Assembly (NCBI GenBank): GCA_030065915.1
Contig: JASJCQ010000015.1
Span: 62,001 to 126,000 of the forward strand
Source: Woeseiaceae bacterium
Lineage (GTDB): Bacteria > Pseudomonadota > Gammaproteobacteria > Steroidobacterales > Woeseiaceae
Direction: 5' to 3'
Length of the DNA: 64,000 nucleotides
Shown: piece after piece, positions 8,763 through 17,362 of the stretch
How the letters are laid out: each line of letters begins with the position of its first letter
Numbering within the stretch: position 1 is the first letter of the stretch
Made by a program: the position numbers and the translations under genes
The notes under the pieces: generated by a model
Seen by the model: the letters and a program-made list of their open reading frames with translations, nothing else
What the model was told of the DNA's origin: nothing
Database searches by the model: none

Positions 8763-9437
8763 CTAGCGCGACAAGAGCAATTCGAGATGGCGGCCAACTC
8801 GTTCTGCGGTCCGCCCGATTTCGCCCGTGCGGGCGATAACCTGGTAACTGAATACTGCGTCGACCGGGTTGAGCGACGCTTCGACAGCGTGAAGGTTGGT
8901 CTGCAGCTTGAACAGATGTGCCTCTATTTCCTCTTCTATCTTGTCCAACTCGTTCAGCATCTCCTCGACCAGTTTCGCCTCGGCACCGCGGAAGCCGCTG
9001 GCGAATAACTCATCGAGTTCTTTGACGCTGACCGCGGCTTTCCTTACCGCGTTGATGTTCTGTTCGACAAACTCGAGAAATTCGTCGGCAACGGCTGCGG
9101 GCATCGTCAGCTGGCGGATGAGAATGGTCCCGGAGACTTCTCGCGCGACGTTTGCGATTTCGTCCTGAGATAGCAGCATGCCTACCAGGTACTCGCGAGG
9201 CACAGGCATGAACAGGCTCTTCGGTACGTGTGTCCGGATGTCCCTTTTCAGCGTGTCTGCGTCTTCCTCGAGCCGGTCGATGTCGGCCTTGAGCTTTGTT
9301 GCCGTTTTCCAATCACCGGCGGATGATGCTTCAGTGAAGGCTTTGAAACTCTCCGCACAATTGAGGGCAATGCTCATGTGCTTCTCTATGGGCATCACCG
9401 GCGACGCGCCGAATAATTCGGAAAATACGTTTGGCAT
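8763..9437 (-). CDS. DUF47 (PhoU-like) family protein
   Basis: A 224-residue, wholly helical protein of the DUF47/TIGR00153 family, distantly related to PhoU. The segments ADIDRLEEDADTLKRDIRTH and LVEEMLNELDKIEEEIEAHL carry the acidic, metal-binding-like helices expected for the family, and SQDEIANVAREVSGTILIR lies between them. Members are nearly always encoded next to a Pit transporter and are thought to regulate it, mainly on genetic context. Here it is the first gene of the DUF47-pit operon. The upstream 188 bases (9438-9625), shared with the divergent EVE gene, show no recognisable Pho box. Confidence 0.87.
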   Translation of the reverse strand: MPNVFSELFGASPVMPIEKHMSIALNCAESFKAFTEASSAGDWKTATKLKADIDRLEEDADTLKRDIRTHVPKSLFMPVPREYLVGMLLSQDEIANVAREVSGTILIRQLTMPAAVADEFLEFVEQNINAVRKAAVSVKELDELFASGFRGAEAKLVEEMLNELDKIEEEIEAHLFKLQTNLHAVEASLNPVDAVFSYQVIARTGEIGRTAERVGRHLELLLSR

Positions 9438-9625
9438 AACTGCTTCCTGAGATCACAGCTTCTTGTTCTCTATTGCTACGAAACGAACCGTTACATCGTA
9501 TCAACTGAAATCACCCTAGCACAGTGCTCGCATGGAGCCGCATAGTGGATTCTGCGCATATGCAGCCGAATTCAGGCCGTTCGGCCATGGTAGACTTCCG
9601 GCTTTTTTGACGAAGGACGTGGCTT

Positions 9626-10078
9626 ATGGCCAACTGGCTGATGAAGTCGGAACCGGACGATTACAGTATCGACGACCTCAAAAGAGACAATCGCGAGCCG
9701 TGGGACGGCATTCGCAACTACCAGGCGCGCAACATGATGCGCGACGATATGCGTTCCGGCGACAATGTTTTTTTCTACCATTCCAACTGCAAGGAGCCGG
9801 GCATCGTCGGCCTGGCCAAGGTCGTCGGAAAGCCCTACCCTGATCCGACACAGTTCGACCCGGCATCGAAGTATTACGATCCGAAGAGCTCCAAGGACAA
9901 CCCGCGCTGGATCCTCGTCGATATCCGCTACGTCAGGAAGCTGAAGCGCAACATTACGCTGACGGAAATCAAGCAGCAGGACGGGCTGGACGGCTTCGTT
10001 TTGACGAGGAAAGGGAACCGCCTTTCGATCATGCCGGTCTCGGACGAACACTGGGATCTGATCCTGGGTCTTGAATGA
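9626..10078 (+). CDS. EVE domain protein
   Basis: A 150-residue protein made of a single EVE domain, from MANWLMKSEPDDYSIDDL through GIRNYQARNMMRDDMRSGD to the C-terminal region RLSIMPVSDEHWDLIL. The segment VFFYHSNCKEPGIVGLAKV is the classic EVE strand pair. EVE domains share the PUA-like fold and bind modified bases in DNA or RNA; stand-alone bacterial members like this (THYN1 family) are widespread and have no settled function. It overlaps the following hydrolase by ATGA, so the two are translationally coupled. It should not be taken as a defence gene without further context, as no restriction or defence gene is nearby. Confidence 0.92.
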   Translation: MANWLMKSEPDDYSIDDLKRDNREPWDGIRNYQARNMMRDDMRSGDNVFFYHSNCKEPGIVGLAKVVGKPYPDPTQFDPASKYYDPKSSKDNPRWILVDIRYVRKLKRNITLTEIKQQDGLDGFVLTRKGNRLSIMPVSDEHWDLILGLE

Positions 10079-11034
10079 TGTCGACATGGCGAATCGCGGG
10101 GGCGACGATTGCGCTGATCGTGGTGGCGATCCTTTTCGTGCTGACGCCACCGAGGCTCGAGAGCCGCTCTATCGTGCCGGAGTTACCGGGTGACCTGGAC
10201 GCCTATCTCGAGGATACCGAGAGCGCGGTACCCTACCCGCTCATCGACGACACCGACAAGCGGATCCGCTGGCAGACACCGGGCGAGCGCACCGAGTACG
10301 CCATCATTTACCTGCATGGGTTCTCGGCCACTCGCCGGGAGCTCACTCCGACACTTGAAATCGTAGCCGACACGCTGGGCGCCAACCTGTTCGAAACGCG
10401 GCTGGCAGGGCACGGCCGGGCCAGCGGCGCCCTCGTCGACGTTCAGGCAGAAAGCTGGCTGGACGACGGCGCCGAGGCACTTGCGATTGGCGAGCGCCTG
10501 GGCGACAAAGTCGTAGTTGTAGGCACGTCCACGGGAGGTACGCTGGCGGCCGCGATACTCGGTCATCCGCTGGCGGAGAGCGTATCCGATGTCGTCCTGC
10601 TGTCGCCGAACTTTGCATTGCGCGACGGCAAGTCGAGGCTGCTGACGATGCCGGCCGGTCCTCAGCTCGCCGATGCACTGATCGGACCGATACGTTCCTT
10701 CAAGACGCACAATGAACTGCACGCGACGTACTGGTCGAGTACGTATCCAACGGCGGCACTCGTCGAGATGATGCGGCTCGTCGATTACGCCAACGCCAAC
10801 GTCCCCGAATCGATCAATGCGAACCTGCTGGTAATGGTATCGCCGGGCGACAAGGTCATATCACCCGAGGCCGGCAAGGCGTTTCTCGACCAGGTCGATG
10901 CGCCCAACAAGCGCTTCATCGAGGTTCCCGACATCGAGGACCCGAGCAGTCACATGCTGGCAGGAGACATACTGTCGCCGTCAACGACCGAGCGCGTGGC
11001 CGCCGATATCGTGGCGTTTATCCAGGCGCCGTAG
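10075..11034 (+). CDS. Membrane-anchored alpha/beta hydrolase
   Basis: A 319-residue protein with one N-terminal membrane helix (about residues 7-24), then an alpha/beta hydrolase fold. The oxyanion-hole motif HGFS is at 81-84 and the nucleophile elbow GTSTGG places the catalytic Ser at 152; an Asp in MVSPGDKVISPEAG and a His in DPSSHMLAGD complete the likely triad. The GTSTGG elbow recalls serine hydrolases of the carboxylesterase/lysophospholipase group. It probably cleaves an ester at the periplasmic face of the inner membrane; the substrate is unknown. A second ATG directly follows the first (10078), so the start may be one codon later. Coupled to the EVE gene. Confidence 0.82.
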   Translation: MMSTWRIAGATIALIVVAILFVLTPPRLESRSIVPELPGDLDAYLEDTESAVPYPLIDDTDKRIRWQTPGERTEYAIIYLHGFSATRRELTPTLEIVADTLGANLFETRLAGHGRASGALVDVQAESWLDDGAEALAIGERLGDKVVVVGTSTGGTLAAAILGHPLAESVSDVVLLSPNFALRDGKSRLLTMPAGPQLADALIGPIRSFKTHNELHATYWSSTYPTAALVEMMRLVDYANANVPESINANLLVMVSPGDKVISPEAGKAFLDQVDAPNKRFIEVPDIEDPSSHMLAGDILSPSTTERVAADIVAFIQAP

Positions 11035-11118
11035 TCGGGGTCGACAACGCCGCTGGCGCTAAGAACGGATCCGACCCTTCAGCGGCGACAGGGTGCGTCT
11101 TCGCAATATTAGCAGGCC

Positions 11119-12795
11119 CTAGTGAAGCCCAAGCTCACGAAGTCGTTCGACGATCGGAGCGGCGCCGCCCAGCGCCAGCATGATGATGAGATCGCTGTCT
11201 TCGGCCCATGCGAGTGCATGATCAAAGGACTCGAGCTCCGTCTCGAAGTGACGGATATCCTCGTCACCGAGGCCCTGTTCGAGCAGCGTCCGTCGAATGA
11301 CGGCGAACACCTCGCCATGCTGCCTGCCCCGATGGTATTTCGGTAGTTCGGAGACGACGACGCGGTCCAGGCCAATGGCAAAGGCATCGCGCGTCATTCG
11401 CTCGATCAGCGGGTCGGGTCGATCTCCGGCCTGGCCAAAACAGAGCACACGCCGCGTGGCAGGTATCGCCCTCGCCATGTCGAACAGCGCGTGCATGGCC
11501 TGCGGATTGTGCGCGAAATCGACGAGGATCTTCTTGCCGTCCAGTTCGTAGAGGTTGCAGCGACCCGGATTGTCATCCTGTTCGACGCTTTTGAGGCCGG
11601 ACGCAATGTCCTCGAGGTCGACGCCGAGATGGAAGGTCAGCGCGGCCGCGGCCAACGCGTTGGCGACATTGTGGCGCGCGGCTCCGCCCATCGCGATCGG
11701 GATCTCGAAGGCCTTGCAGATATCGGTCTGGCTTTCGCTGTCGCGCATACAGAGTACGTCGCCCGACAACACGAATGCCGTTCCGCCCGACGCCAGGCTC
11801 TGCTGAATCCTCTCGTTGTTGGCGTCGAGGCTGAACCAGCTGATACGGCCATCAAAGTCGACGGCCTTCTCGCGAAGCAGGGAGTCATCGGCGTTCAGTA
11901 CCAACGTTCCGTTGTCCGCCACGGCATGGCATACGATCCATTTGATGTCGAGCAGTTCACGCATGTTCGCGGAACCGAAGTCACCCAGGTGGTCTTCGGC
12001 GATGTTGGTGATCGCGGCAGCCGTCGCCTGCTCGACGCCAAGGCCACGGCGCAAGAGCCCGCCACGCGCGGATTCGAGCACGGCCACGTCGACGTCCGGA
12101 TTGCGCAGTACCTGTCTTGCGCCTCCGGGCCCGGACCAGTCATCCCGGTCTATGACGGTCTCGTTGACCGCTATCCAGTCGGTGCAGCTGACGCCGACAC
12201 CTTTGTGCGTCCCGCGCAGGATGTGGCTCGCCACGCGAACGGTGGTCGTTTTGCCATTGGTGCCAGTCACGAGCGCTATCGGCACGTCGTCGTAGCTGTC
12301 CCAGTCGGCCTCTGCGGGCAACTCGCGTACCGGCCATACGGACGAATGACTGCCCATACCCAGCGACACCTCATCGTCATCCCACAGCAGTGTGACACCG
12401 TGTCGCTGCGCCTCGGCTTTCAGGGCTAACAATTCGGGGTTGGCCTCCTCCGCGGCCTCTTTGCCAAGGCGTTCGATCGCCTCGGCAGCATCGGGTACGG
12501 GTTCACCGCCGAGCTCAGCGGCGATGGCATCGAAACTCCATTCGTTGATCTCCGCGGCCGCGTAGAGCTGGTCGATTTCCACGGCGAACGCGAGGCTCAA
12601 GCCGCCGGTAAGCCGGATCCAGTTGAACTCCGGTTCCGCCCAGCCCAGCGCGTCTGTGATTGTCTTTACGTGTTTCTTCCAGACGTCCGGTACGCGGTCG
12701 ACCTCGTCGGCGTCACACTCGATATCGAGTATCGCTGCCGGTACGTCGAACAGCAGGTTGGGCCCCGTCAGTCGTCTCGCATCGAGGAATCGCAT
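11119..12795 (-). CDS. Mur ligase family protein of the cyanophycin operon
   Basis: A 558-residue protein whose C-terminal two thirds resemble the Mur-ligase half of cyanophycin synthetase: P-loop GTNGKTTT (178-185), LESARGGLLRRGLG, ITNIAEDHLGDFG, a MurE-like second domain and ILVDFAHNPQAMHALFDMA. The first ~165 residues are not an ATP-grasp domain; they form an alpha/beta region that I do not recognise, ending in VSLGMGSHSSVWPV. It follows cphA by only 8 bases, so it belongs to the cphB-cphA operon. Proteins of this type should ligate an amino acid or amine to a carboxyl group using ATP. It may work on cyanophycin, its dipeptide, or a primer; this is inference. It is not CphA2, which keeps the ATP-grasp domain. 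Confidence 0.85.
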   Translation of the reverse strand: MRFLDARRLTGPNLLFDVPAAILDIECDADEVDRVPDVWKKHVKTITDALGWAEPEFNWIRLTGGLSLAFAVEIDQLYAAAEINEWSFDAIAAELGGEPVPDAAEAIERLGKEAAEEANPELLALKAEAQRHGVTLLWDDDEVSLGMGSHSSVWPVRELPAEADWDSYDDVPIALVTGTNGKTTTVRVASHILRGTHKGVGVSCTDWIAVNETVIDRDDWSGPGGARQVLRNPDVDVAVLESARGGLLRRGLGVEQATAAAITNIAEDHLGDFGSANMRELLDIKWIVCHAVADNGTLVLNADDSLLREKAVDFDGRISWFSLDANNERIQQSLASGGTAFVLSGDVLCMRDSESQTDICKAFEIPIAMGGAARHNVANALAAAALTFHLGVDLEDIASGLKSVEQDDNPGRCNLYELDGKKILVDFAHNPQAMHALFDMARAIPATRRVLCFGQAGDRPDPLIERMTRDAFAIGLDRVVVSELPKYHRGRQHGEVFAVIRRTLLEQGLGDEDIRHFETELESFDHALAWAEDSDLIIMLALGGAAPIVERLRELGLH

Positions 12796-12803
12796 GGGCC
12801 TGG

Positions 12804-15596
12804 TCAGTCGCCATCCTCTTCGCGGGCAGCTATGCGAACGCCACGCTCGTCGCTGATAATCTCGACGTCGTCAGAGAAGGCGAAATCATCGGTCTCGGGT
12901 AGTTCGATGGATGCCGGCGCGTGCTTCTTGTTCTGCTCGACCTTGCCATCGCTGTTGAAGTAGATGATCTGCTTCCAGGACCGCCGAATGTTGTCACCGA
13001 GAATCAGCACCAGGTCGCCGGCCTCGGCCATCTTGAGCGCATGCTCGGTCGCCTCAGCCTCGTCGGGAATCATCTCGATGATGTCTTCCGGCACGCCGTT
13101 CTTTATGAGCTCCGCCTTCAGCATCTCGGGGACTTCGTCAGGGCCTCGCCCGCGAGGATTATCGTCGCGTCGACAGATGTAGTGATCGAAATGACCGCTC
13201 GCGACCGTCGCGATATCGCGAATGTCCTCGTCGCGGCGATCGCCCGGTGCTGCCAATACGACGATGCGGCGCCCTTCGACCTCGAATCGGTCGACGAGCC
13301 CACACATTGCTTTCACGGCCGCGGGATTGTGTGCGTAGTCGAGGATGACCCTGAATGGGTGTTCGTTGTAGACGTTCATACGGCCCGGCGCCTGGAAGAA
13401 CGTCGAGTCGAACGTGCGCAGTCCGTGCCGTATGTCTTCGAGACCGACATTCATATTGTAGGCGAGTGCGGCAGCGAACATCGCGTTCTGCACATTGTGC
13501 ATGGCACGCCCTTCGATCGTCGCCGGGATCAGGTGCGTCCACAGGAGCGGCGTGTGCGTATCGCCGTCGTAGATTGAAATCATGTGCCCGTTCATGCCCT
13601 GCTCGAGGACGAAGGCCTGCCCGCCGGCGCGGATGTGCTGCTTCACGAGCGCATGACCCGGGTTCATCGTCACGTAGCAGAGCTTCTCGGCTTCGGTGTA
13701 ATCGGCCATCTGCAGGCATAAGGGATCGTCGGCATTCAGTACAGCGGCGTCGGTCGCAATCTCGACCGGGACACGCTTGACCTCCGCGAGCTGTTCGACG
13801 GTGTCAATGCCGCGCAGGCCCAAGTGGTCTGCACTGATGTTCAGGCAGCAGGCTACGTTGCAGGACTGGAAGCCTAAGCCGCTGCGTAGCATTCCGCCGC
13901 GTGCGGTCTCCATGACAGCCGCGTCGACCGACGGGTCGCGAAGGATGATCTGCGAGGATATCGGGCCGGTCATGTCGCCGGAAACGCTGAGCTTGCCATC
14001 GATGTACACGCCGTCGGTCGACGTCAGTCCGACGGTGTAACCGGTCAGCTTCAGGATATGCGCCAGCATGCGAGACGTTGTGGTCTTGCCGTTCGTACCC
14101 GTAATCGCCGCAATAGGGATTCGGCTGGGCGTATCGGGCGGGAACAGCATGTCGACAACGGCTCCGCCAACGTCACGTGGCGTGCCCTCACTCGGTGCGA
14201 CGTGCATGCGGAAGCCAGGTCCCGCGTTCACCTCGCAGATACCGCCGCCGGCATCACGGTAAGATTCGGAGATGTCGTTGGTCAGGAAATCGACACCGCC
14301 GATGTCGAGACCGATCGCGTTGATCGCACGAATGGCCATCTCGCGATTGTCGGGGTGAATCGTGTCCGTGACATCGATCGCCGTGCCGCCGGTTGACAGG
14401 TTGGCCGTTGAGCGAAGGTACACGACTTCGCCGTCGGCGGGGACGGTGTCCTTGTCGTAGTCCAGCTTACCCAGCAAGCGCTCGGCCTGGTGATCGAGCT
14501 CCAGGCGCGTCAGAACTTTCTCATGGCCAACGCCTCGGCGCGGGTCCTGGTTGACGATTTCGACCAACGCTTCGATGCTGTGTTTACCATCGCCGACGAC
14601 ATGTCCCGGGACACGCTTGGCCGCAGCCACGAGTTCGCCGTCGATAACCAGCAGGCGATGGTCCATCCCTTCGAGGTAAGTCTCGACGACGATCGACCGG
14701 CCGTGCTCGCGCGCCTTCTCGAACCCTAACCGGACCTCGTCGGGCGTTTTCAGGTTGATCGCAACACCGCGGCCGTGGTTTCCGGCCAGCGGCTTGATGA
14801 CAACCGGGTAACCGATGCGTTCGGCCGCACGGATCGCCTCCGTGCTGCTCCGGACGATGCGCTGCTTGGGCACCGGCAGGCCGAGGTCGCGCAAGATGCT
14901 GTTGGTCTCTTCCTTGTCGGATGCCAGTTCGACAGCGATATTGCCGGTTCGGCTGGTCGTCGTCGCCTGGATGCGCTGCTGGTAACGCCCGTAGCCAAAC
15001 TGCACGAGGCTGTAGCGATTGAGTCTGATCCAGGGAATGTTGCGCTCGACTGCCGCATCGACGAGCGATTGCGTGCTGGGCCCCAGGGCGCGTCGCTGCG
15101 CATAGCGAATGAACGTGTCTCGCGCCTCCGGAAAGTCCCAGTCCGCCGCCGGTGCATTTTCCGGTTTCAACTCATCGGGTAGCAGGCTGTGAATCAGGTC
15201 GAGCGCGAGTGAGCTGGCCTCACGCCCTACAGCCGCGTCCATGTACTCGAACACCATGTTGTAATGCCCGGGCTGGCCGTCGATAGAACGTGTGCGGCCA
15301 AACGTCACATCGGAGCCTGCGACGTTCTGCAGCTCGATCGCGACGTGCTCCATGAGATGCCCCAGCCAGGTGCCCTCGTCCTCCCGCATACGTCGCACGA
15401 ATCCGCCGGGCGTTTTGTACGAACAGCCGTGCTCGTGCAGCCCCGGCAACATGTCGAGCAGCGGCTCGACAAAGTCCGGGCCCAGTTTGACGGTAGGCCA
15501 CTGCTCGAGCTCGCCTAAGTCAATGACGTGCCGAATGACCGGGAAGTGTGCCCAGACGTTCGGACCAACATAGACGTTGGTGCTTAGAATTTTCAC
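12804..15596 (-). CDS. cphA: Cyanophycin synthetase
   Basis: A 930-residue cytoplasmic enzyme with the full CphA1 layout: an N-terminal domain (about 1-160), an ATP-grasp domain (about 215-485, glycine-rich loop at 271-279 AGNHGRGVA, metal-binding CEVNAGPGFRMH) that adds aspartate, and a Mur-ligase-like domain (about 493-880, P-loop GTNGKTTT at 500-507) that adds arginine to the aspartate side chain. ILDYAHNPAAVKAMCGLVDR near 760 is the usual C-terminal ligase motif. The product is the nitrogen reserve multi-L-arginyl-poly-L-aspartate. The last ~45 residues form an acidic tail beyond the usual end. It sits between cphB (9-base gap) and a second Mur ligase (8-base gap), a three-gene operon for making and mobilising the polymer. 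Confidence 0.96.
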   Translation of the reverse strand: MKILSTNVYVGPNVWAHFPVIRHVIDLGELEQWPTVKLGPDFVEPLLDMLPGLHEHGCSYKTPGGFVRRMREDEGTWLGHLMEHVAIELQNVAGSDVTFGRTRSIDGQPGHYNMVFEYMDAAVGREASSLALDLIHSLLPDELKPENAPAADWDFPEARDTFIRYAQRRALGPSTQSLVDAAVERNIPWIRLNRYSLVQFGYGRYQQRIQATTTSRTGNIAVELASDKEETNSILRDLGLPVPKQRIVRSSTEAIRAAERIGYPVVIKPLAGNHGRGVAINLKTPDEVRLGFEKAREHGRSIVVETYLEGMDHRLLVIDGELVAAAKRVPGHVVGDGKHSIEALVEIVNQDPRRGVGHEKVLTRLELDHQAERLLGKLDYDKDTVPADGEVVYLRSTANLSTGGTAIDVTDTIHPDNREMAIRAINAIGLDIGGVDFLTNDISESYRDAGGGICEVNAGPGFRMHVAPSEGTPRDVGGAVVDMLFPPDTPSRIPIAAITGTNGKTTTSRMLAHILKLTGYTVGLTSTDGVYIDGKLSVSGDMTGPISSQIILRDPSVDAAVMETARGGMLRSGLGFQSCNVACCLNISADHLGLRGIDTVEQLAEVKRVPVEIATDAAVLNADDPLCLQMADYTEAEKLCYVTMNPGHALVKQHIRAGGQAFVLEQGMNGHMISIYDGDTHTPLLWTHLIPATIEGRAMHNVQNAMFAAALAYNMNVGLEDIRHGLRTFDSTFFQAPGRMNVYNEHPFRVILDYAHNPAAVKAMCGLVDRFEVEGRRIVVLAAPGDRRDEDIRDIATVASGHFDHYICRRDDNPRGRGPDEVPEMLKAELIKNGVPEDIIEMIPDEAEATEHALKMAEAGDLVLILGDNIRRSWKQIIYFNSDGKVEQNKKHAPASIELPETDDFAFSDDVEIISDERGVRIAAREEDGD

Positions 15597-15605
15597 TGCT
15601 CTCCC

Positions 15606-16427
15606 CTATTCGGCTCGCGCTTCTCTCGTCGCAATATTAAAACGCCCGCCGCTGATCAGGATGTGCAGCGAGACGTCCAGCAGGCTGACCGGGTCGCCGC
15701 GGCGGGCGCGGTCCATAGAAGAATAACTCAGATGCGTCGGGTCGATCACCGTGATGCCGCCGCTGCCGACGACTTCGAGCTCCTCTTCCGGCGAGATGAA
15801 AGCTGCCGTGTCCTCATCGAGTCCTACACCGACCGCGAACGGGTTGAACGCCAGGGCCGTCAACAGACGCCCGAGACGATCGCGCTGACGAAAATGCTGG
15901 TCGATGATGAGTTTGTTCGTGAGACCCAATCCCGGCGCCATTGTCACCATGTCGGGGCTTGGCGTACTCCCTTCCCGGCCACCGGCGATCATGTGCTCGG
16001 GCATGAAGGCCGCTCCGGCGGACGTGCCCGCGACGTGCATCCCTTCGGCGTTGCGGCGCCGTATGCGCTGCGCGACCTCGGTACCGCCGAGCGTTGTCGA
16101 CAGCCGAAGCTGGTTGCCACCCGTCATGAAGACGCCGTCGGACTTGTCGATGTACTCGAGATCCGCGCTCGACTGGCAGTCCTCGCGTGACTCGAACGCC
16201 AACACCCGCGCATGGGGACAGCCGAGCTTGCGAAACAGCTTCTCGTAGTTGCGGCCTGTGTCCTCGAGCTCTGACGCCGTCGGGATGATGCTGATGCGTG
16301 CACCGGTACCTCCGCAAAGACTGACAAAACGATCGAGAATTTCTGGGTTATGGAGTTTTTCTTCGGCTCCGCCAATCGGGATAATGTAACCACGATTCGC
16401 GTGCTGACTGACCGGGGCCGGACTCAT
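15606..16427 (-). CDS. cphB: Cyanophycinase
   Basis: A serine exopeptidase of family S51 that cuts cyanophycin to beta-Asp-Arg dipeptides. The nucleophile elbow GTSAGAAFM carries the catalytic Ser, IPIGGAEEK is the N-terminal family block, and MTGGNQLRLSTTLGG and IDQHFRQRDRLGRLL are typical. I take ATG at 16427 (MSPAPVSQH), which has AAAGGCG about 9 bases upstream; the longer frame to 16475 would add 16 residues without a ribosome site. At 273 residues it is normal for a cytoplasmic CphB, with no signal peptide. It is the promoter-proximal gene of the cyanophycin operon, so breakdown and synthesis enzymes are made together. Confidence 0.94.
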   Translation of the reverse strand: MSPAPVSQHANRGYIIPIGGAEEKLHNPEILDRFVSLCGGTGARISIIPTASELEDTGRNYEKLFRKLGCPHARVLAFESREDCQSSADLEYIDKSDGVFMTGGNQLRLSTTLGGTEVAQRIRRRNAEGMHVAGTSAGAAFMPEHMIAGGREGSTPSPDMVTMAPGLGLTNKLIIDQHFRQRDRLGRLLTALAFNPFAVGVGLDEDTAAFISPEEELEVVGSGGITVIDPTHLSYSSMDRARRGDPVSLLDVSLHILISGGRFNIATREARAE

Positions 16428-16560
16428 GAATATGTCGCCTTTCTTTCTTGCTGATGCTCTGAAAATCGCGCACATTGTACACGAGCGCGTTGCTGAAACC
16501 GGTGCAAAAGAGCGCGCCGTGACGCCTTGATTTGCATCGTAGAGAGACGTTTCTCAGCCC

Positions 16561-17361
16561 ATGAATATCCCGCTCGGAAAAGACACGACCTATACCAGTC
16601 AATACTCGCCTGACGCGCTGGCTCCGATCTCGCGCGAGACCAGTCGAGAGGGCATGGAGCAGCCCCTGCCGTTCGTCGGCGCTGACATCTGGAACGCATG
16701 GGAGCTGACCTGGCTTAAGGAAAACGGACATCCGGAGATCGCCGCCGCCGTGATCAAGTTCCCCGCATCGTCACCGAACATCATCGAATCGAAGTCATTG
16801 AAGCTGTACCTGGGTTCATTCGCGATGACGCGTATCGGCAGCGCCGAGGCTGTCCGCGAGCGAATAGGGAATGACCTCGGCGAGGCGGCCGGCAGTCCCG
16901 TCGACGTCTCGCTGATGACGGAGAAGGATCATCGCCCGGCGCTGATCGGCAAGTTGCCAGGACTTTGCCTCGATAAACTCGACGTAGAATGCAGCGACGA
17001 CTCGCCGAACGCCAGCTTGCTGAGCTGTGCCGGCGAAACTGTCCGTGAAGAATTGCACTCGCACCTGTTCAGGTCGCTTTGCCCGGTGACCAGCCAGCCG
17101 GACCTGGCCAGTATCTACATCAATTACACCGGGCGCCGGATCGATGAGGAAAGCCTGCTCAGGTATATCGTTTCTTTCCGCGAGCACCAGGATTTCCACG
17201 AGGCCTGCGTCGAGCGGATGTTCGTCGACATCCAGTCAGCCTGTGCGCCGGAGAAACTCTGCGTCTATGCCCGCTTCGCACGCAGGGGCGGCATCGACAT
17301 CAACCCCTGGCGAGCCAGTTACGACGCGCTGATGCCAAACGTCAGACTGTGGCGTCAGTAG
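16561..17361 (+). CDS. queF: NADPH-dependent 7-cyano-7-deazaguanine reductase
   Basis: A 266-residue long-form QueF, the two-lobed T-fold enzyme of gammaproteobacteria. It reduces preQ0 to preQ1 in queuosine biosynthesis. The QueF motif ESKSLKLYL lies at 76-84, catalytic Cys174 in LCPVTSQPD with Asp181, and the substrate-binding FHE at 212-214. Start ATG 16561 gives the expected MNIPLGKDTTYTSQYSPDAL opening. It stands alone, divergent from cphB and ending 1 base before the convergent cyclohydrolase gene. No preQ1 riboswitch-like element is evident in the 133 bases upstream. The other queuosine genes are not in the window. Confidence 0.96.
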   Translation: MNIPLGKDTTYTSQYSPDALAPISRETSREGMEQPLPFVGADIWNAWELTWLKENGHPEIAAAVIKFPASSPNIIESKSLKLYLGSFAMTRIGSAEAVRERIGNDLGEAAGSPVDVSLMTEKDHRPALIGKLPGLCLDKLDVECSDDSPNASLLSCAGETVREELHSHLFRSLCPVTSQPDLASIYINYTGRRIDEESLLRYIVSFREHQDFHEACVERMFVDIQSACAPEKLCVYARFARRGGIDINPWRASYDALMPNVRLWRQ

Positions 17362-17362
17362 C

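Noticed and set aside
9626-11034. EVE protein plus hydrolase as a defence system
   Set aside because: The EVE protein is of the widespread housekeeping type; no nuclease, methylase or other defence gene is adjacent.
11491-12429. Plus-strand 312-codon frame inside the Mur ligase gene
   Set aside because: Shadow of the minus-strand ligase, without domain signatures.
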